From Hyphomicrobiales bacterium (GTDB lineage Bacteria > Pseudomonadota > Alphaproteobacteria > Rhizobiales > Rhizobiaceae): 64,000 nucleotides of DNA. Every line of letters starts with the position of its first letter. The stretch's first letter is position 1. The position numbers were made by a program, and so were the translations under genes. Of the stretch, positions 32,912-40,598 are shown in pieces. Where the stretch lies: the NCBI GenBank assembly GCA_900469445.1, contig UBXM01000023.1, positions 140,838 to 204,837 of the forward strand, given 5' to 3'. The notes under the pieces are model-generated. The model worked only from the letters and a program-made list of their open reading frames with translations. It was not told the DNA's origin and did no database searches.

Positions 32912-33172
32912 ATGAGCCGAGTTCTTGCCACGAGCGCGATGGCCCTGCTTGCCACGGTCACGCTGACAGCTGCAGCACATCAGGCGCAGGCCATGCCGTA
33001 TGCGCAGCCGCACGCCGTTGTATCCTCGCAGGTTATCCTGGTGGACGATGACGATGATGACGACGACGATCGCCGTTATGACCGCCGCTATCGTAGCAGT
33101 GACGATGGGTGGCCGAGGTTTCGCGGCGGTTCCCGTGATGACGATGACGACGATGATGATGACGACGATTGA
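32912..33172 (+). CDS. Small secreted Asp-rich protein
   Basis: An 86-residue protein with AGGAG seven bases before ATG 32912. Residues 1-27 are a Sec signal peptide ending HQAQA. The mature part has nine Asp in a row at residues 45-53, an Arg/Tyr/Ser segment (RRYDRRYRSSDDGWPRFRGG), and eleven Asp at the C-terminus. It is strongly acidic and probably disordered, and could bind cations such as calcium. It converges with a subtilase that also has Asp-rich runs near its N-terminus. An ECF-type promoter lies in front and an intrinsic terminator behind. I know no family for it. Confidence 0.75.
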   Translation: MSRVLATSAMALLATVTLTAAAHQAQAMPYAQPHAVVSSQVILVDDDDDDDDDRRYDRRYRSSDDGWPRFRGGSRDDDDDDDDDDD

Positions 33173-33200
33173 GATCGCGTCGTCGAAAACAGACAACTCG

Positions 33201-33229
33201 TGCCCGGCCTCGTGCCGGGCATTCTTTTA
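33201..33229 (+). terminator. Intrinsic terminator after the Asp-rich gene
   Basis: TGCCCGGC (33201-33208) pairs with 33214-33221 across CTCGT, followed by TTCTTTTA. It ends 20 bases before the convergent subtilase stop. Confidence 0.82.
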
Positions 33230-33250
33230 TCGGGAATGGCACGGGCAAAA

Positions 33251-34666
33251 TCAGCTCTGGCACAGAACCTTCGCGTTCAGCAGGCCCCAGCCAAAGATCG
33301 CATCCTTGCCCGGTTCGCCCATGTCGTTTGCTGATCGTGTCAGGGCATCCGCCACCTCATCGGGTTTCATTTCCGGGTTGGCGCCGAGCAGCAGTGAAGC
33401 GGCGGCGGTCACGAAGGGGGCTGCAAACGAGGTGCCGCTCTTTTGCCTGCCCCCGGATATCGAGGCGGCCGTCCACACGCCGACGCCCGGAGCGGCGATG
33501 TCGATATGATCGCCGCGCACCGCACGACGATAAGGCTTCATGTTTCTGTCTACCGCGGTGACGGCGATGACATCCGCATAGCCGGCGGGATAGACCGGTT
33601 TGGCGTTCGGGCCATCATTGCCGGCGGCGGCGATCAGGATCGTGCCCTTGGTTATGGTGGCGCGCACGGCCTGTTCGAACAGCATGTTCGCCGGCCCGCT
33701 GAGGCTGAGGTTGATGATCCTGATGTTACGCGCGGCCAGCATGTCGAGCGCCCGGATGAGATCGTAGATATCGGCGATATCGACGGCCTTGCGGTAGCGC
33801 TGGAAGGCATCGACCGCGACCAGCCGGCCGCCGGGAAGCAGGCCCGGAGCGCGGCTGCCGGCGGACCCAACGAGGAGGGCCGCAACGGCGGTGCCGTGTT
33901 GCGCCGCAGATGTGGGGTCTGCGCCTTCTCCCAATCGCAGAACCTCGATTGTCGCGTCGGCAAGCGAGGCATGCTTCGCGTTGATGGCGGTGTCGATCAG
34001 ACCGATCGGCAGAGGCGCGGCGCAGCTTGTCGTCTGTCCGGCGCCGGCATCCTGCGGCCAATCGACGATATGCCGGGCAAGCTTGCAATCACCGCCGGGG
34101 CAGGGCGGCGTTTCCTTCTGCTCGGGCTGATAGAAATGGTTGAAATCCACGGAGGCGAAAGGTGCCGCAGTAACGACAGCCTGCCGGGCCGCATCCAGCG
34201 TCATGCCGCGCGGTATCGTCAGCTTGACCATTTCGTTGCCGGTAAGCGCGATCGGTGTTCGTTCATCGACCACGAACCCGTCTTGGGTCAGGCTTGCGAT
34301 CGTTACCTCATCGAGACCCAATGCCACGATTTCATTGGGCGCGCGATCGGGAATGGAGACGGTGCGTCGTGGCGGTGCGCGGCGTTCCGCCCGCTGGAAT
34401 GGCCATCCGAACAGGGATCGCAGATCACCCCGTGGCCGCCGGACGTCATCGCCTCCGCTATCTCCCCCACTGGAAAAACCGCTGTCACCACGGCTGCCAC
34501 CATCGTCGCCATCGTCATCGCCTCCATCATCGTCGTCATCGGCGAATGCCGCGGCAATGCCGGGTGCGATGCCAGCGGATTGCAAGACCGGTAGCGCGGT
34601 CATGCCGCCGAGGCTCGCGAGAATCACCATGAAAAATCTCAAACGGAGTGGTGTGTCCTTTGGCAA
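33251..34666 (-). CDS. Secreted subtilisin-like serine protease (S8) with Asp/Gly-rich N-terminal linker
   Basis: A 471-residue secreted protein. A signal peptide (to about residue 42) is followed by an acidic linker with runs of Asp and Gly (residues 43-75). The S8 domain has Asp225 (IGLIDTAINAKH), His257 (QHGTAVAALL), oxyanion Asn350 (AAAGNDG) and Ser413 (SGTSFAAPFV), so it should be active. The start is a TTG at 34666 with CGGAG eight bases before it. It is divergent from the ECF sigma gene and has a GGAAT-N16-CGTC element upstream on its own strand. Probably an envelope or extracellular protease in that sigma factor's regulon. Confidence 0.92.
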   Translation of the reverse strand: MPKDTPLRLRFFMVILASLGGMTALPVLQSAGIAPGIAAAFADDDDDGGDDDGDDGGSRGDSGFSSGGDSGGDDVRRPRGDLRSLFGWPFQRAERRAPPRRTVSIPDRAPNEIVALGLDEVTIASLTQDGFVVDERTPIALTGNEMVKLTIPRGMTLDAARQAVVTAAPFASVDFNHFYQPEQKETPPCPGGDCKLARHIVDWPQDAGAGQTTSCAAPLPIGLIDTAINAKHASLADATIEVLRLGEGADPTSAAQHGTAVAALLVGSAGSRAPGLLPGGRLVAVDAFQRYRKAVDIADIYDLIRALDMLAARNIRIINLSLSGPANMLFEQAVRATITKGTILIAAAGNDGPNAKPVYPAGYADVIAVTAVDRNMKPYRRAVRGDHIDIAAPGVGVWTAASISGGRQKSGTSFAAPFVTAAASLLLGANPEMKPDEVADALTRSANDMGEPGKDAIFGWGLLNAKVLCQS

Positions 34667-34732
34667 ATCGCTATCTCCGGTAGAAAAATAGGCAAAAAGT
34701 TCCCCGCATGTGCGAGAATACTATCGTGGATA

Positions 34733-34757
34733 GACGTTTGTCTCGACAGAATATTCC
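34733..34757 (-). promoter_or_regulatory. ECF-type promoter GGAAT-N16-CGTC before the subtilase
   Basis: On the minus strand GGAAT (34757-34753) and CGTC (34736-34733) are separated by 16 bases; the start codon is about 65 bases further. On the opposite strand, AGAAT (34715-34719) and CGTT (34735-34738), 15 bases apart, could serve the sigma gene itself, so the two promoters would overlap at their -10 parts. Confidence 0.5.
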
Positions 34758-34778
34758 CCGCCATGCCAAACAATTTAC

Positions 34779-35321
34779 ATGACGAATGACACGCCCCCAG
34801 TGCCACAGCGGTTGGTGGAGTTCCTGCCCAACCTGCGCCGATTTGCGATCTCGCTTTGCCATTCGCGCGAATTGGCCGATGATCTCGTGCAGGCAGCCTG
34901 CGAGCGGGCGATCGTTGCGGCCGACAGTTTTGCGCCCGATACCCGCTTCGATGCCTGGATGTTCCGCATCCTGCGCAATCTCTGGATCGATCATCTCCGC
35001 CGCGCCCGCACTGCCGGCCCGCAGGAAGAGATCGAGAAAGCCTATGATGTGTCGGTGCCATCGGGCGAGGCGGCAACCCACGCCCGCATGGAACTGATGG
35101 AAGTGGCGACCGCCCTGCAGAAACTGCCGGAGGAACAGCGCGAAGTGCTGGTTCTGGTCTGCGTGGAGGAATTGAGCTATCGCGACACGGCCGATGTGCT
35201 TTCCATCCCCATCGGCACGGTGATGAGCCGTCTGGCGCGGGCGCGAAAAAATCTGGCGGAACTGACGGGAATAAGTCTGGGAGAGAAACGTTCGTCCAAT
35301 ACGAAAGGCGGCGTTGCATGA
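34779..35321 (+). CDS. ECF sigma factor
   Basis: A 180-residue sigma-70 family protein with only regions 2 and 4. Region 2 includes LRRFAISLCHSRELADDLVQAACERAIV and DAWMFRILRNLWIDHLRR; region 4 is ALQKLPEEQREVLVLVCVEELSYRDTADVLSIPIGTVMSRLARAR. The start ATG is followed by the next gene's start overlapping its stop (ATGA at 35318). It is the first gene of a sigma/anti-sigma pair and lies among genes that share an ECF-type promoter, which makes it the probable reader of that element. It lacks the NepR/PhyR partners of the general stress EcfG type. Confidence 0.94.
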   Translation: MTNDTPPVPQRLVEFLPNLRRFAISLCHSRELADDLVQAACERAIVAADSFAPDTRFDAWMFRILRNLWIDHLRRARTAGPQEEIEKAYDVSVPSGEAATHARMELMEVATALQKLPEEQREVLVLVCVEELSYRDTADVLSIPIGTVMSRLARARKNLAELTGISLGEKRSSNTKGGVA

Positions 35322-36073
35322 CCATGGAACATTTTGACGACGAGACATTGATGGCCTTCGCCGATGGCGAACTGGACGCGGCGACCAGCCAGCGTCTGGA
35401 AACGGCGCTTGAGGCGGACGAGGCGCTGGCCGAGCGGCTGGCCGTGTTTCTCGATACACGGCTGGCGGTTGGTTCCGCCATGAAGCCGCTGATCGATGAG
35501 CCGGTGCCGGAAGCACTTGCGGCATCCGTGCGACGTATGGCCGAGGCGGCCGACGCCAAACCCGCCAGTGCGCCCGAAAACAACGTCCTTGCCTTCGAGC
35601 GCCCCGAACCGTCGATGCCCGTCCGCAATAGGCAGCCGTGGCTGATACCGATTGCTGCCTCCATTCTTGCCGTCATTACCGGTGTGGGCGGTTATATGTC
35701 CGGTCGTGGCAGTGTCGAACCCGGTGCATCCTTCGAAAGCACCCTGTCCGCCGCACTCGACCGGGAACCGTCTGGCAGCGATGTCACGCTTGGTCAATCC
35801 GAGGCGCTGCACATCGTTTCGAGTTTCGTCGATGGTCGGGGTGAACTCTGCCGGGAATACGAGCTGAAACGACAGAACGACACGACGGCAACCGTTGCCT
35901 GCCGCTCGAATGGTAACTGGGTCACGCGCCTGGCGCTGTCGTCGCCGCGTGCAGAAGGCTATGTGCCGGCATCTTCGCAGGAAACGATCGACGCCTATCT
36001 GGCCTCGATCGAAGCCGGCGAGCCGCTTGCCGCCGACGCGGAAAAAAACGCGCTTGCAGGCAAGGCCGAATGA
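35318..36073 (+). CDS. Membrane-anchored anti-sigma factor
   Basis: A 251-residue protein coupled to the sigma gene by an ATGA overlap. The N-terminal segment HFDDETLMAFADGELDAATSQRLETALEADEALAERL has the anti-sigma zinc-finger-like helices without the Cys/His zinc ligands. A single membrane helix is near residues 107-129 (PWLIPIAASILAVITGVGG). The rest is periplasmic and ends with Ala/Glu-rich sequence and a cysteine pair (LCREYE, VACRSNG). It should hold the sigma factor at the membrane until an envelope signal, perhaps proteolysis, releases it. Confidence 0.9.
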   Translation: MTMEHFDDETLMAFADGELDAATSQRLETALEADEALAERLAVFLDTRLAVGSAMKPLIDEPVPEALAASVRRMAEAADAKPASAPENNVLAFERPEPSMPVRNRQPWLIPIAASILAVITGVGGYMSGRGSVEPGASFESTLSAALDREPSGSDVTLGQSEALHIVSSFVDGRGELCREYELKRQNDTTATVACRSNGNWVTRLALSSPRAEGYVPASSQETIDAYLASIEAGEPLAADAEKNALAGKAE

Positions 36074-36089
36074 TTTTTCCGATGTGCGC

Positions 36090-36114
36090 GGAATAAGTTC
36101 CGCGCTGCCCCGTT
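36090..36114 (+). promoter_or_regulatory. ECF-type promoter GGAAT-N16-CGTT before the gene at 36145
   Basis: GGAAT at 36090-36094 and CGTT at 36111-36114, exactly 16 bases apart and 31 bases before the ATG, between the anti-sigma stop and the next gene. Confidence 0.6.
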
Positions 36115-36144
36115 CTCCTCGCATATGCCGCGAGGAGAACGATC

Positions 36145-36861
36145 ATGGCACTGTCACTGCTGAAAAAGCCTGAACCGAAAATGACCTTTCTCTGCCGGAA
36201 GGAAGACGAAGGTGTCATTCCGGCACCCGTGCGCGCAAAAACCGCGCTGCCGGACTGGTTTCGCAAACTGCCGCCCGTGACCGAGGCGCGCGTTTCGACC
36301 ACCGATAGCGGGCTCACCGTCAAACGCTGCATGCCGTTTCTGGATGCGATGGCGACTGGATGGGTGATCGGCCTTTCCGCCACCGTGCGCATGCAGATCT
36401 CCGATGGCGGGCAAACGGTCGATTGCGGCTGGGATTTCGATCGCACCATGGTCAGCAATCACGCCAACCACCAGGTGGCCGGCAATCCGCGCGATCCGAT
36501 GCCGCCCTGCAAGTTTCACAATTACTGGACCATTGTCACGCCGCCGGGCTGGAGCTGCCTGTTCGTGCCGCCGCTGAACCGGCCGAACGGCGCGTTCGAA
36601 ATCGTTTCGGGCGTCGTGGATACCGATAGCTATCAATCGGAAATCCATTTTCCGTTTTTCGCTACCGGCGAAGATGGATTGCATGTTCTGGAACGCGGCA
36701 CGCCGATCGTGCAGATCATTCCCTTCCGCCGGGAAACCACGGATCTTGGGGCCGATATCCGGTCGGAAAGCGAAGAGGAAGCCGCGACCCGCAAAACCAT
36801 CCTGCGCAAGACGCAGGCTTCCGATGGCTGGTACCGGAAATTCGCTCGCGCACGGCGCTGA
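36145..36861 (+). CDS. Conserved-looking hypothetical cytoplasmic protein
   Basis: A 238-residue protein with a GAGGAGAACGATC ribosome area before its ATG. It has no signal peptide or membrane helix. Motif-like stretches are KMTFLCRKEDEGVIPAPVRAKTALPDWFRKLPP, KRCMPFLDAMATGWVIGLSATVRM, NYWTIVTPPGWSCLFVPPLNRPNG and ERGTPIVQIIPFRRE. I recall similar unnamed proteins from phages and bacteria but cannot name a family with confidence. It lies directly behind the anti-sigma gene and has its own ECF-type promoter, so it is probably part of the same regulon; the function is unknown. Confidence 0.75.
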   Translation: MALSLLKKPEPKMTFLCRKEDEGVIPAPVRAKTALPDWFRKLPPVTEARVSTTDSGLTVKRCMPFLDAMATGWVIGLSATVRMQISDGGQTVDCGWDFDRTMVSNHANHQVAGNPRDPMPPCKFHNYWTIVTPPGWSCLFVPPLNRPNGAFEIVSGVVDTDSYQSEIHFPFFATGEDGLHVLERGTPIVQIIPFRRETTDLGADIRSESEEEAATRKTILRKTQASDGWYRKFARARR

Positions 36862-36967
36862 AACCTGTCGGAAACCATTGCATTCTCGCCGATATCCGGT
36901 TTGCCACCGGCTGTCGGCGCATGTCGTGGTTTTTTGATTAAGCTACTGAAAATAAATATTTTTTATT

Positions 36968-36992
36968 GGAATAGACGTGAAGGTCATCCGTT
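36968..36992 (+). promoter_or_regulatory. ECF-type promoter GGAAT-N16-CGTT before the Asn/Ser-repeat gene
   Basis: GGAAT at 36968-36972 and CGTT at 36989-36992, exactly 16 bases apart. The ATG at 37040 is about 48 bases downstream and a hairpin lies in between. Confidence 0.6.
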
Positions 36993-36998
36993 TCTCCC

Positions 36999-37020
36999 AG
37001 GCAGCCATTCAAGGCTGCCT
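36999..37020 (+). promoter_or_regulatory. 5' leader hairpin of the Asn/Ser-repeat gene
   Basis: AGGCAGCC at 36999-37006 pairs perfectly with 37013-37020 around ATTCAA, right after the promoter's -10. It would form the beginning of the mRNA, before the AGGAG ribosome site, and may protect the transcript. Confidence 0.5.
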
Positions 37021-37039
37021 GACAATCAGGAGAAACGCC

Positions 37040-37438
37040 ATGAAGAAGATGTTTGCCGTACTCGGCTCACTGCTTGCCGCCACTGTTGCAACGCCAACCC
37101 CTGCCGTCGCCGATGATCCGTTGACGCGCTTCCTCGATCGTACTTTCAAAAACGACAAGGCGAGTTATCGCGAAGGGCGCCGTGGTCGCGATGACGATCG
37201 CAGAGGCGGGTCGAATTCCAACCGCAACAGTTCTTCGAATTCCTCCAGCAATTCCAGCTCGAACGGAAACTCGAATTCCGGCAGCAACTCGAACTCGAAC
37301 TCAAACTCGAATTCGAATTCGAACAGTTCGTCGAACTCGTCGAACAACTCGAGCTCCAATAGCAGCTCCAACTCCTCCAGCAATTCCAGCTCGAATTCGT
37401 CGTCCAACTCCAGTTCGAACTCTTCCGACGACGATTGA
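37040..37438 (+). CDS. Secreted Asn/Ser-repeat protein
   Basis: A 132-residue protein with AGGAG eight bases before its ATG. A signal peptide (MKKMFAVLGSLLAATVATPTPAVA) is followed by a charged part (DDPLTRFLDRTFKNDKASYREGRRGRDDDRRGG), and then about 70 residues of almost only Ser and Asn in short repeats (SSNSS, NSNSN), ending in Asp-Asp-Asp. The DNA is a run of TCGAAY-type units. The low-complexity tail is likely disordered and may be a surface or matrix component. It has its own ECF-type promoter and a terminator hairpin downstream. No known family. Confidence 0.72.
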   Translation: MKKMFAVLGSLLAATVATPTPAVADDPLTRFLDRTFKNDKASYREGRRGRDDDRRGGSNSNRNSSSNSSSNSSSNGNSNSGSNSNSNSNSNSNSNSSSNSSNNSSSNSSSNSSSNSSSNSSSNSSSNSSDDD

Positions 37439-37457
37439 TATTCCGGTTCGGTAAAAA

Positions 37458-37494
37458 ACGGCCCGGCCGGCATCATTGCGGTCGGGCTGTTTTC
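37458..37494 (+). terminator. Terminator after the Asn/Ser-repeat gene
   Basis: A GC-rich stem made from CGGCCCGGCCG and CGGTCGGGCTG with two G-T pairs, followed by TTTT. It lies about 20 bases after the gene's stop. Confidence 0.7.
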
Positions 37495-37618
37495 CCGTCC
37501 GGCTCCATTGAGTTCAACTGACCTGCCACTGAAGCTTCAGCCGGCTGCGATTGAAGCCTCGGCGATTTTGGCCAAGAGCCAGATTGATCTGCGTCGTTTT
37601 TTGAACGCCTGGAATGGA

Positions 37619-38491
37619 TCACGCCACCAGTGCCATCAGCGCCCGAACTTCTCTTCTGCGCATGTTTCGCGAGAGGCAGGCAACATGCTCGACATAATGC
37701 TGGTCCAGCTCAACGATGGGTACCCGCTTCACACCCGGATCGTCTCTTGTAACCGCCAGCTCGAACATGAACCCGATACCAACCCCCTGCAGCACCGCCT
37801 CATACACGGCCTCACGTTCTCCCAGCCGAAGCGCCGGTTCGACCTCCAGATCGGAGGTTTTCAAGGCTTTTTGGAGCGCGTTTTGCGTCAGCGAATGCTC
37901 GGTGCGGAAGATCAGCGGCTGGTCCATCAATTCATGCAGTGAGACCGGCTTGCCGCGCCGGGCCAGCGGGTGGCTGCTCGGAATGAGCGCAATCGCGCGC
38001 TGTTCCATATAGGCGACGCGGTTCAGTGTTTCGTCTTCGGGCACGCCGGTCAGGATGATGGCGTCGCAACGCTGTTCGTGAAGCGCCGTCGTTACCTGAT
38101 GCCAGTTGCCGAAACTGGCATTGATCCGCACCCCCGGATATCGACGGCGAAATTCCGAAATCAGTGCCATCGCCGGATTGGGCGCACCACACATGACATT
38201 CAGTTCACCGGTTTTCAGTGCACTCGATGCGCTCAATATGTCGGTTGCCACTTCCTCGATGACACTGAGTTCACGGGTCTCCTGAAACAGGGTCTTGGCA
38301 AGCGCGGTCATTCTTGCGCCATCACCGGTGCGCTCGAACAGGAGCACGCCATAACTCTGCTCGATCGCCTTTATCTGCGCCGTCACCGCTGGTTGGCTCA
38401 GCCCAAGGCGGCGGGCGGCGGCGGAAAAGCTGCCTTCTTTCGCAACGGCATTAAAGGCCCGCAATTGGGCGTAGCTGAGCTTGGGGCGCAT
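37619..38491 (-). CDS. LysR-family regulator of the UgpB-type ABC locus
   Basis: A 290-residue LysR protein: HTH LSYAQLRAFNAVAKEGSFSAAARRLGLSQPAVTAQIKAIEQ and a full effector domain (TGELNVMCGAPNPAMALI, DQPLIFRTEHSLTQNALQ). It is divergent from an ABC importer/metallophosphoesterase operon starting 107 bases away, so it probably controls it. Two inverted repeats in the gap (38513-38529 and 38530-38544) are candidate operators. Confidence 0.93.
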   Translation of the reverse strand: MRPKLSYAQLRAFNAVAKEGSFSAAARRLGLSQPAVTAQIKAIEQSYGVLLFERTGDGARMTALAKTLFQETRELSVIEEVATDILSASSALKTGELNVMCGAPNPAMALISEFRRRYPGVRINASFGNWHQVTTALHEQRCDAIILTGVPEDETLNRVAYMEQRAIALIPSSHPLARRGKPVSLHELMDQPLIFRTEHSLTQNALQKALKTSDLEVEPALRLGEREAVYEAVLQGVGIGFMFELAVTRDDPGVKRVPIVELDQHYVEHVACLSRNMRRREVRALMALVA

Positions 38492-38512
38492 GAGGGGAAA
38501 CCTGATGTGGGG

Positions 38513-38544
38513 TATAAGCTGAATTTATAATGCGTCATGCGCAT
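38513..38544. promoter_or_regulatory. Tandem dyads between the LysR gene and ABC operon
   Basis: TATAA-N7-TTATA at 38513-38529 and ATGCG-N5-CGCAT at 38530-38544 lie side by side in the divergent gap. The first resembles LysR operators in size. One could also form part of a promoter. Confidence 0.4.
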
Positions 38545-38598
38545 GTAAAATTTATGAAATATCAGGCCGCCATCCGACGAACTTTCAGGACTTCAGGC

Positions 38599-39720
38599 AT
38601 GGCCGGCGTAAACATCAGATCAGTCGCTAAGACGTTTGGGGAAACCCAAGTTCTCAAACGCGTCGATCTCGATATCCGCGATGGCGAATTCATTTCCCTC
38701 GTTGGCCCGTCGGGATGCGGCAAGTCGACATTGCTGCGTATCGTTGCCGGCCTCGAGCAGCAGACGGAAGGCCATATCCTGCTTGACGGCAAGACTGTCG
38801 ATCGCCTGCGTCCGCGCGACCGCGATCTGGCCATGGTGTTCCAGTCCTACGCGCTTTATCCGCATCTGACGGTCGCCGAAAACATCGCCGTGCCGCTCAC
38901 GATGCGTCGCCTTTCCACGCTGGACCGCTCGCTGATGGGCGGCCTGTTGCCCGCTGCTCGGGCAAAACGCAAGGATATCGCCGCCGAGGTGGACAAGGTC
39001 TGCGAGGCGCTGTCGATTTCCATGCTGAAGGACCGCAAGCCCGCCGCGCTTTCCGGCGGACAGCGCCAGCGCGTGGCGCTTGCCCGCGCCATGGTGCGCA
39101 AACCCAGCGCCTTCCTGATGGACGAACCGCTTTCCAATCTCGATGCCAAGATGCGCGTGCAGGCGAGGGGAGAGATCGCCGCCCTTCACCGCCAGTTGGG
39201 ATCGACCTTCATTTACGTCACCCATGACCAGGCCGAGGCGATGACCATGTCGGATCGTATCGCGGTCATGATGGGCGGCGAAATCCTGCAACTCGATACG
39301 CCGGATCACGTCTATCAGATGCCGCAGGATCTGCGTGTCGCCGAATTCATCGGCAGCCCCAAGATCAATGTCGTCAAGGCAATGCACACCAAAGACGGCG
39401 TGCTTGCCGTTGCCCGCGGCGAGACCCCAGGCCAAAGCATCCATGCGGCCTTCCGCCCGGAAGCTGCGCGGTTGGCGGGGGAGGCGGAAGCGCCGCTTGC
39501 CGGCATCATCCATCATGTCGAAAACCTAGGCGCCGACCTTTTCGTGCAGATCAGGCTCGATGGCGGTGACGATCTGGTCATCGTGCGCTGTGATCCGGCC
39601 GGCGTTCGCCCGGTCATCGGTGATCGGACGGGTGTCGCCATCGATCACGCACGCCTGCATGCTTTCGGTCCTGATAATCGCCGTATCGACGGCAGCTTCC
39701 GTCTGGAGGCTGCGCAATGA
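38599..39720 (+). CDS. ABC importer ATPase (UgpC/MalK family)
   Basis: A 373-residue ATPase: Walker A GPSGCGKST, Q-loop VFQSYALYPHLTV, signature LSGGQRQRVALARAM, Walker B AFLMDEPLSNLD, switch His in YVTHDQAEAM, and a C-terminal MalK-type regulatory domain of TOBE fold. A 70-residue insertion-like segment between Q-loop and signature (TMRRLSTLDRSLMGGLLPAARAKRKD) is longer than usual. I start at ATG 38599 (MAGVNIRSVAKTFGETQ), which matches the family's beginning; the upstream frame is not family-like. Its stop overlaps the next gene's start (ATGA). Confidence 0.93.
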   Translation: MAGVNIRSVAKTFGETQVLKRVDLDIRDGEFISLVGPSGCGKSTLLRIVAGLEQQTEGHILLDGKTVDRLRPRDRDLAMVFQSYALYPHLTVAENIAVPLTMRRLSTLDRSLMGGLLPAARAKRKDIAAEVDKVCEALSISMLKDRKPAALSGGQRQRVALARAMVRKPSAFLMDEPLSNLDAKMRVQARGEIAALHRQLGSTFIYVTHDQAEAMTMSDRIAVMMGGEILQLDTPDHVYQMPQDLRVAEFIGSPKINVVKAMHTKDGVLAVARGETPGQSIHAAFRPEAARLAGEAEAPLAGIIHHVENLGADLFVQIRLDGGDDLVIVRCDPAGVRPVIGDRTGVAIDHARLHAFGPDNRRIDGSFRLEAAQ

Positions 39721-40598
39721 GCCTGTCTGCCAGCCAGAACAGGGCCGGCCTTGCGCTGATCGCACCGGCTGCCGTTCTGGGCCTCCTTTTCCTGATCGCG
39801 CCCTTGGCCTCGATCTTCGTTCTTGCCTTCACCGATTATCAGCTCGGCGACCGGGCGCTGAATTTCATCGGCTTGGAAAACTTTCATGCGCTGGGCGATG
39901 ATCCGGTTTTCTGGCGCTCCTTGAGCAATACGCTGATCTATTCGGCTGTCGTGGTGCCGGGTTCGGTCCTGCTCGGGCTCATCAGCGCGCTTCTCATCGA
40001 TGCGGGTACGTCGCTTCGGTCCTTTTATCGCACGGCCTTTTTCCTGCCGGTTATGGCCAGCCTGCTGGCGATGGCGGTGGTATGGGAATTCATGCTGCAT
40101 CCAAGCTTCGGCATCGTCAACGCGGCGATGAAGGCGCTCGGCCTGCCGCCGCACAACTGGTTGAAGGATGGCAGTATCGCGCTTTACGTGCTGGCGGTGA
40201 TCGGCATCTGGCAGAGTTTCGGCTTTAACATGGTCCTGTTCATGGCCGGACTCTCGGCCATCCCGCGCGATCTTTATGATGCCGCCGAAATGGATGGCAC
40301 ACCGAATGCCTGGGATCGTTTCAAGCTGATCACCTGGCCGCTTCTGGCGCCGGTCACCGTATTCGTCGCCATCACATCGGTCATCCGCTCCTTCCAGGTC
40401 TTCGATACCGTCCATGCGCTGACGCAGGGCGGTCCCAACAAGGCGACGGAAGTCCTGCTCTACACGATCTATGCGGAAGGTTTCGAATTCTTCCGAAGCG
40501 GCCATGCGGCGGCGATCACCGTCGTGTTCATCATGCTCGTCGTCGGCGTCAGCATGCTGCGGTTCCTGTCCCTCAAGAAAAATGGAGCAAGCGCATGA
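39717..40598 (+). CDS. ABC importer permease 1 (UgpA/MalF-like)
   Basis: A 293-residue six-helix protein. The permease coupling motif is EMDGTPNAWDRFKLITWPLLAPV (EAAxDGA-type), following NMVLFMAGLSAIPRDLYDAA. Helices include LIAPAAVLGLLFLIAPLASIFVLAF. It forms the import channel with the second permease. Both ends overlap neighbours (ATGA at start and end), so the three genes are translationally coupled. Confidence 0.93.
   Translation: MSLSASQNRAGLALIAPAAVLGLLFLIAPLASIFVLAFTDYQLGDRALNFIGLENFHALGDDPVFWRSLSNTLIYSAVVVPGSVLLGLISALLIDAGTSLRSFYRTAFFLPVMASLLAMAVVWEFMLHPSFGIVNAAMKALGLPPHNWLKDGSIALYVLAVIGIWQSFGFNMVLFMAGLSAIPRDLYDAAEMDGTPNAWDRFKLITWPLLAPVTVFVAITSVIRSFQVFDTVHALTQGGPNKATEVLLYTIYAEGFEFFRSGHAAAITVVFIMLVVGVSMLRFLSLKKNGASA

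Noticed and set aside
33000..33509. Plus-strand frame through the Asp-rich gene in another register
   Set aside because: Met/Thr-rich reading of the GAT/GAC repeats with no signal peptide; the Asp-rich frame has a signal peptide and ribosome site.
37165..37476. Open minus-strand frame of about 100 codons rich in Glu, Leu and Phe
   Set aside because: It is the antisense reading of the TCGAAY repeats of the Asn/Ser-repeat gene; the composition is an artefact and there is no ribosome site.
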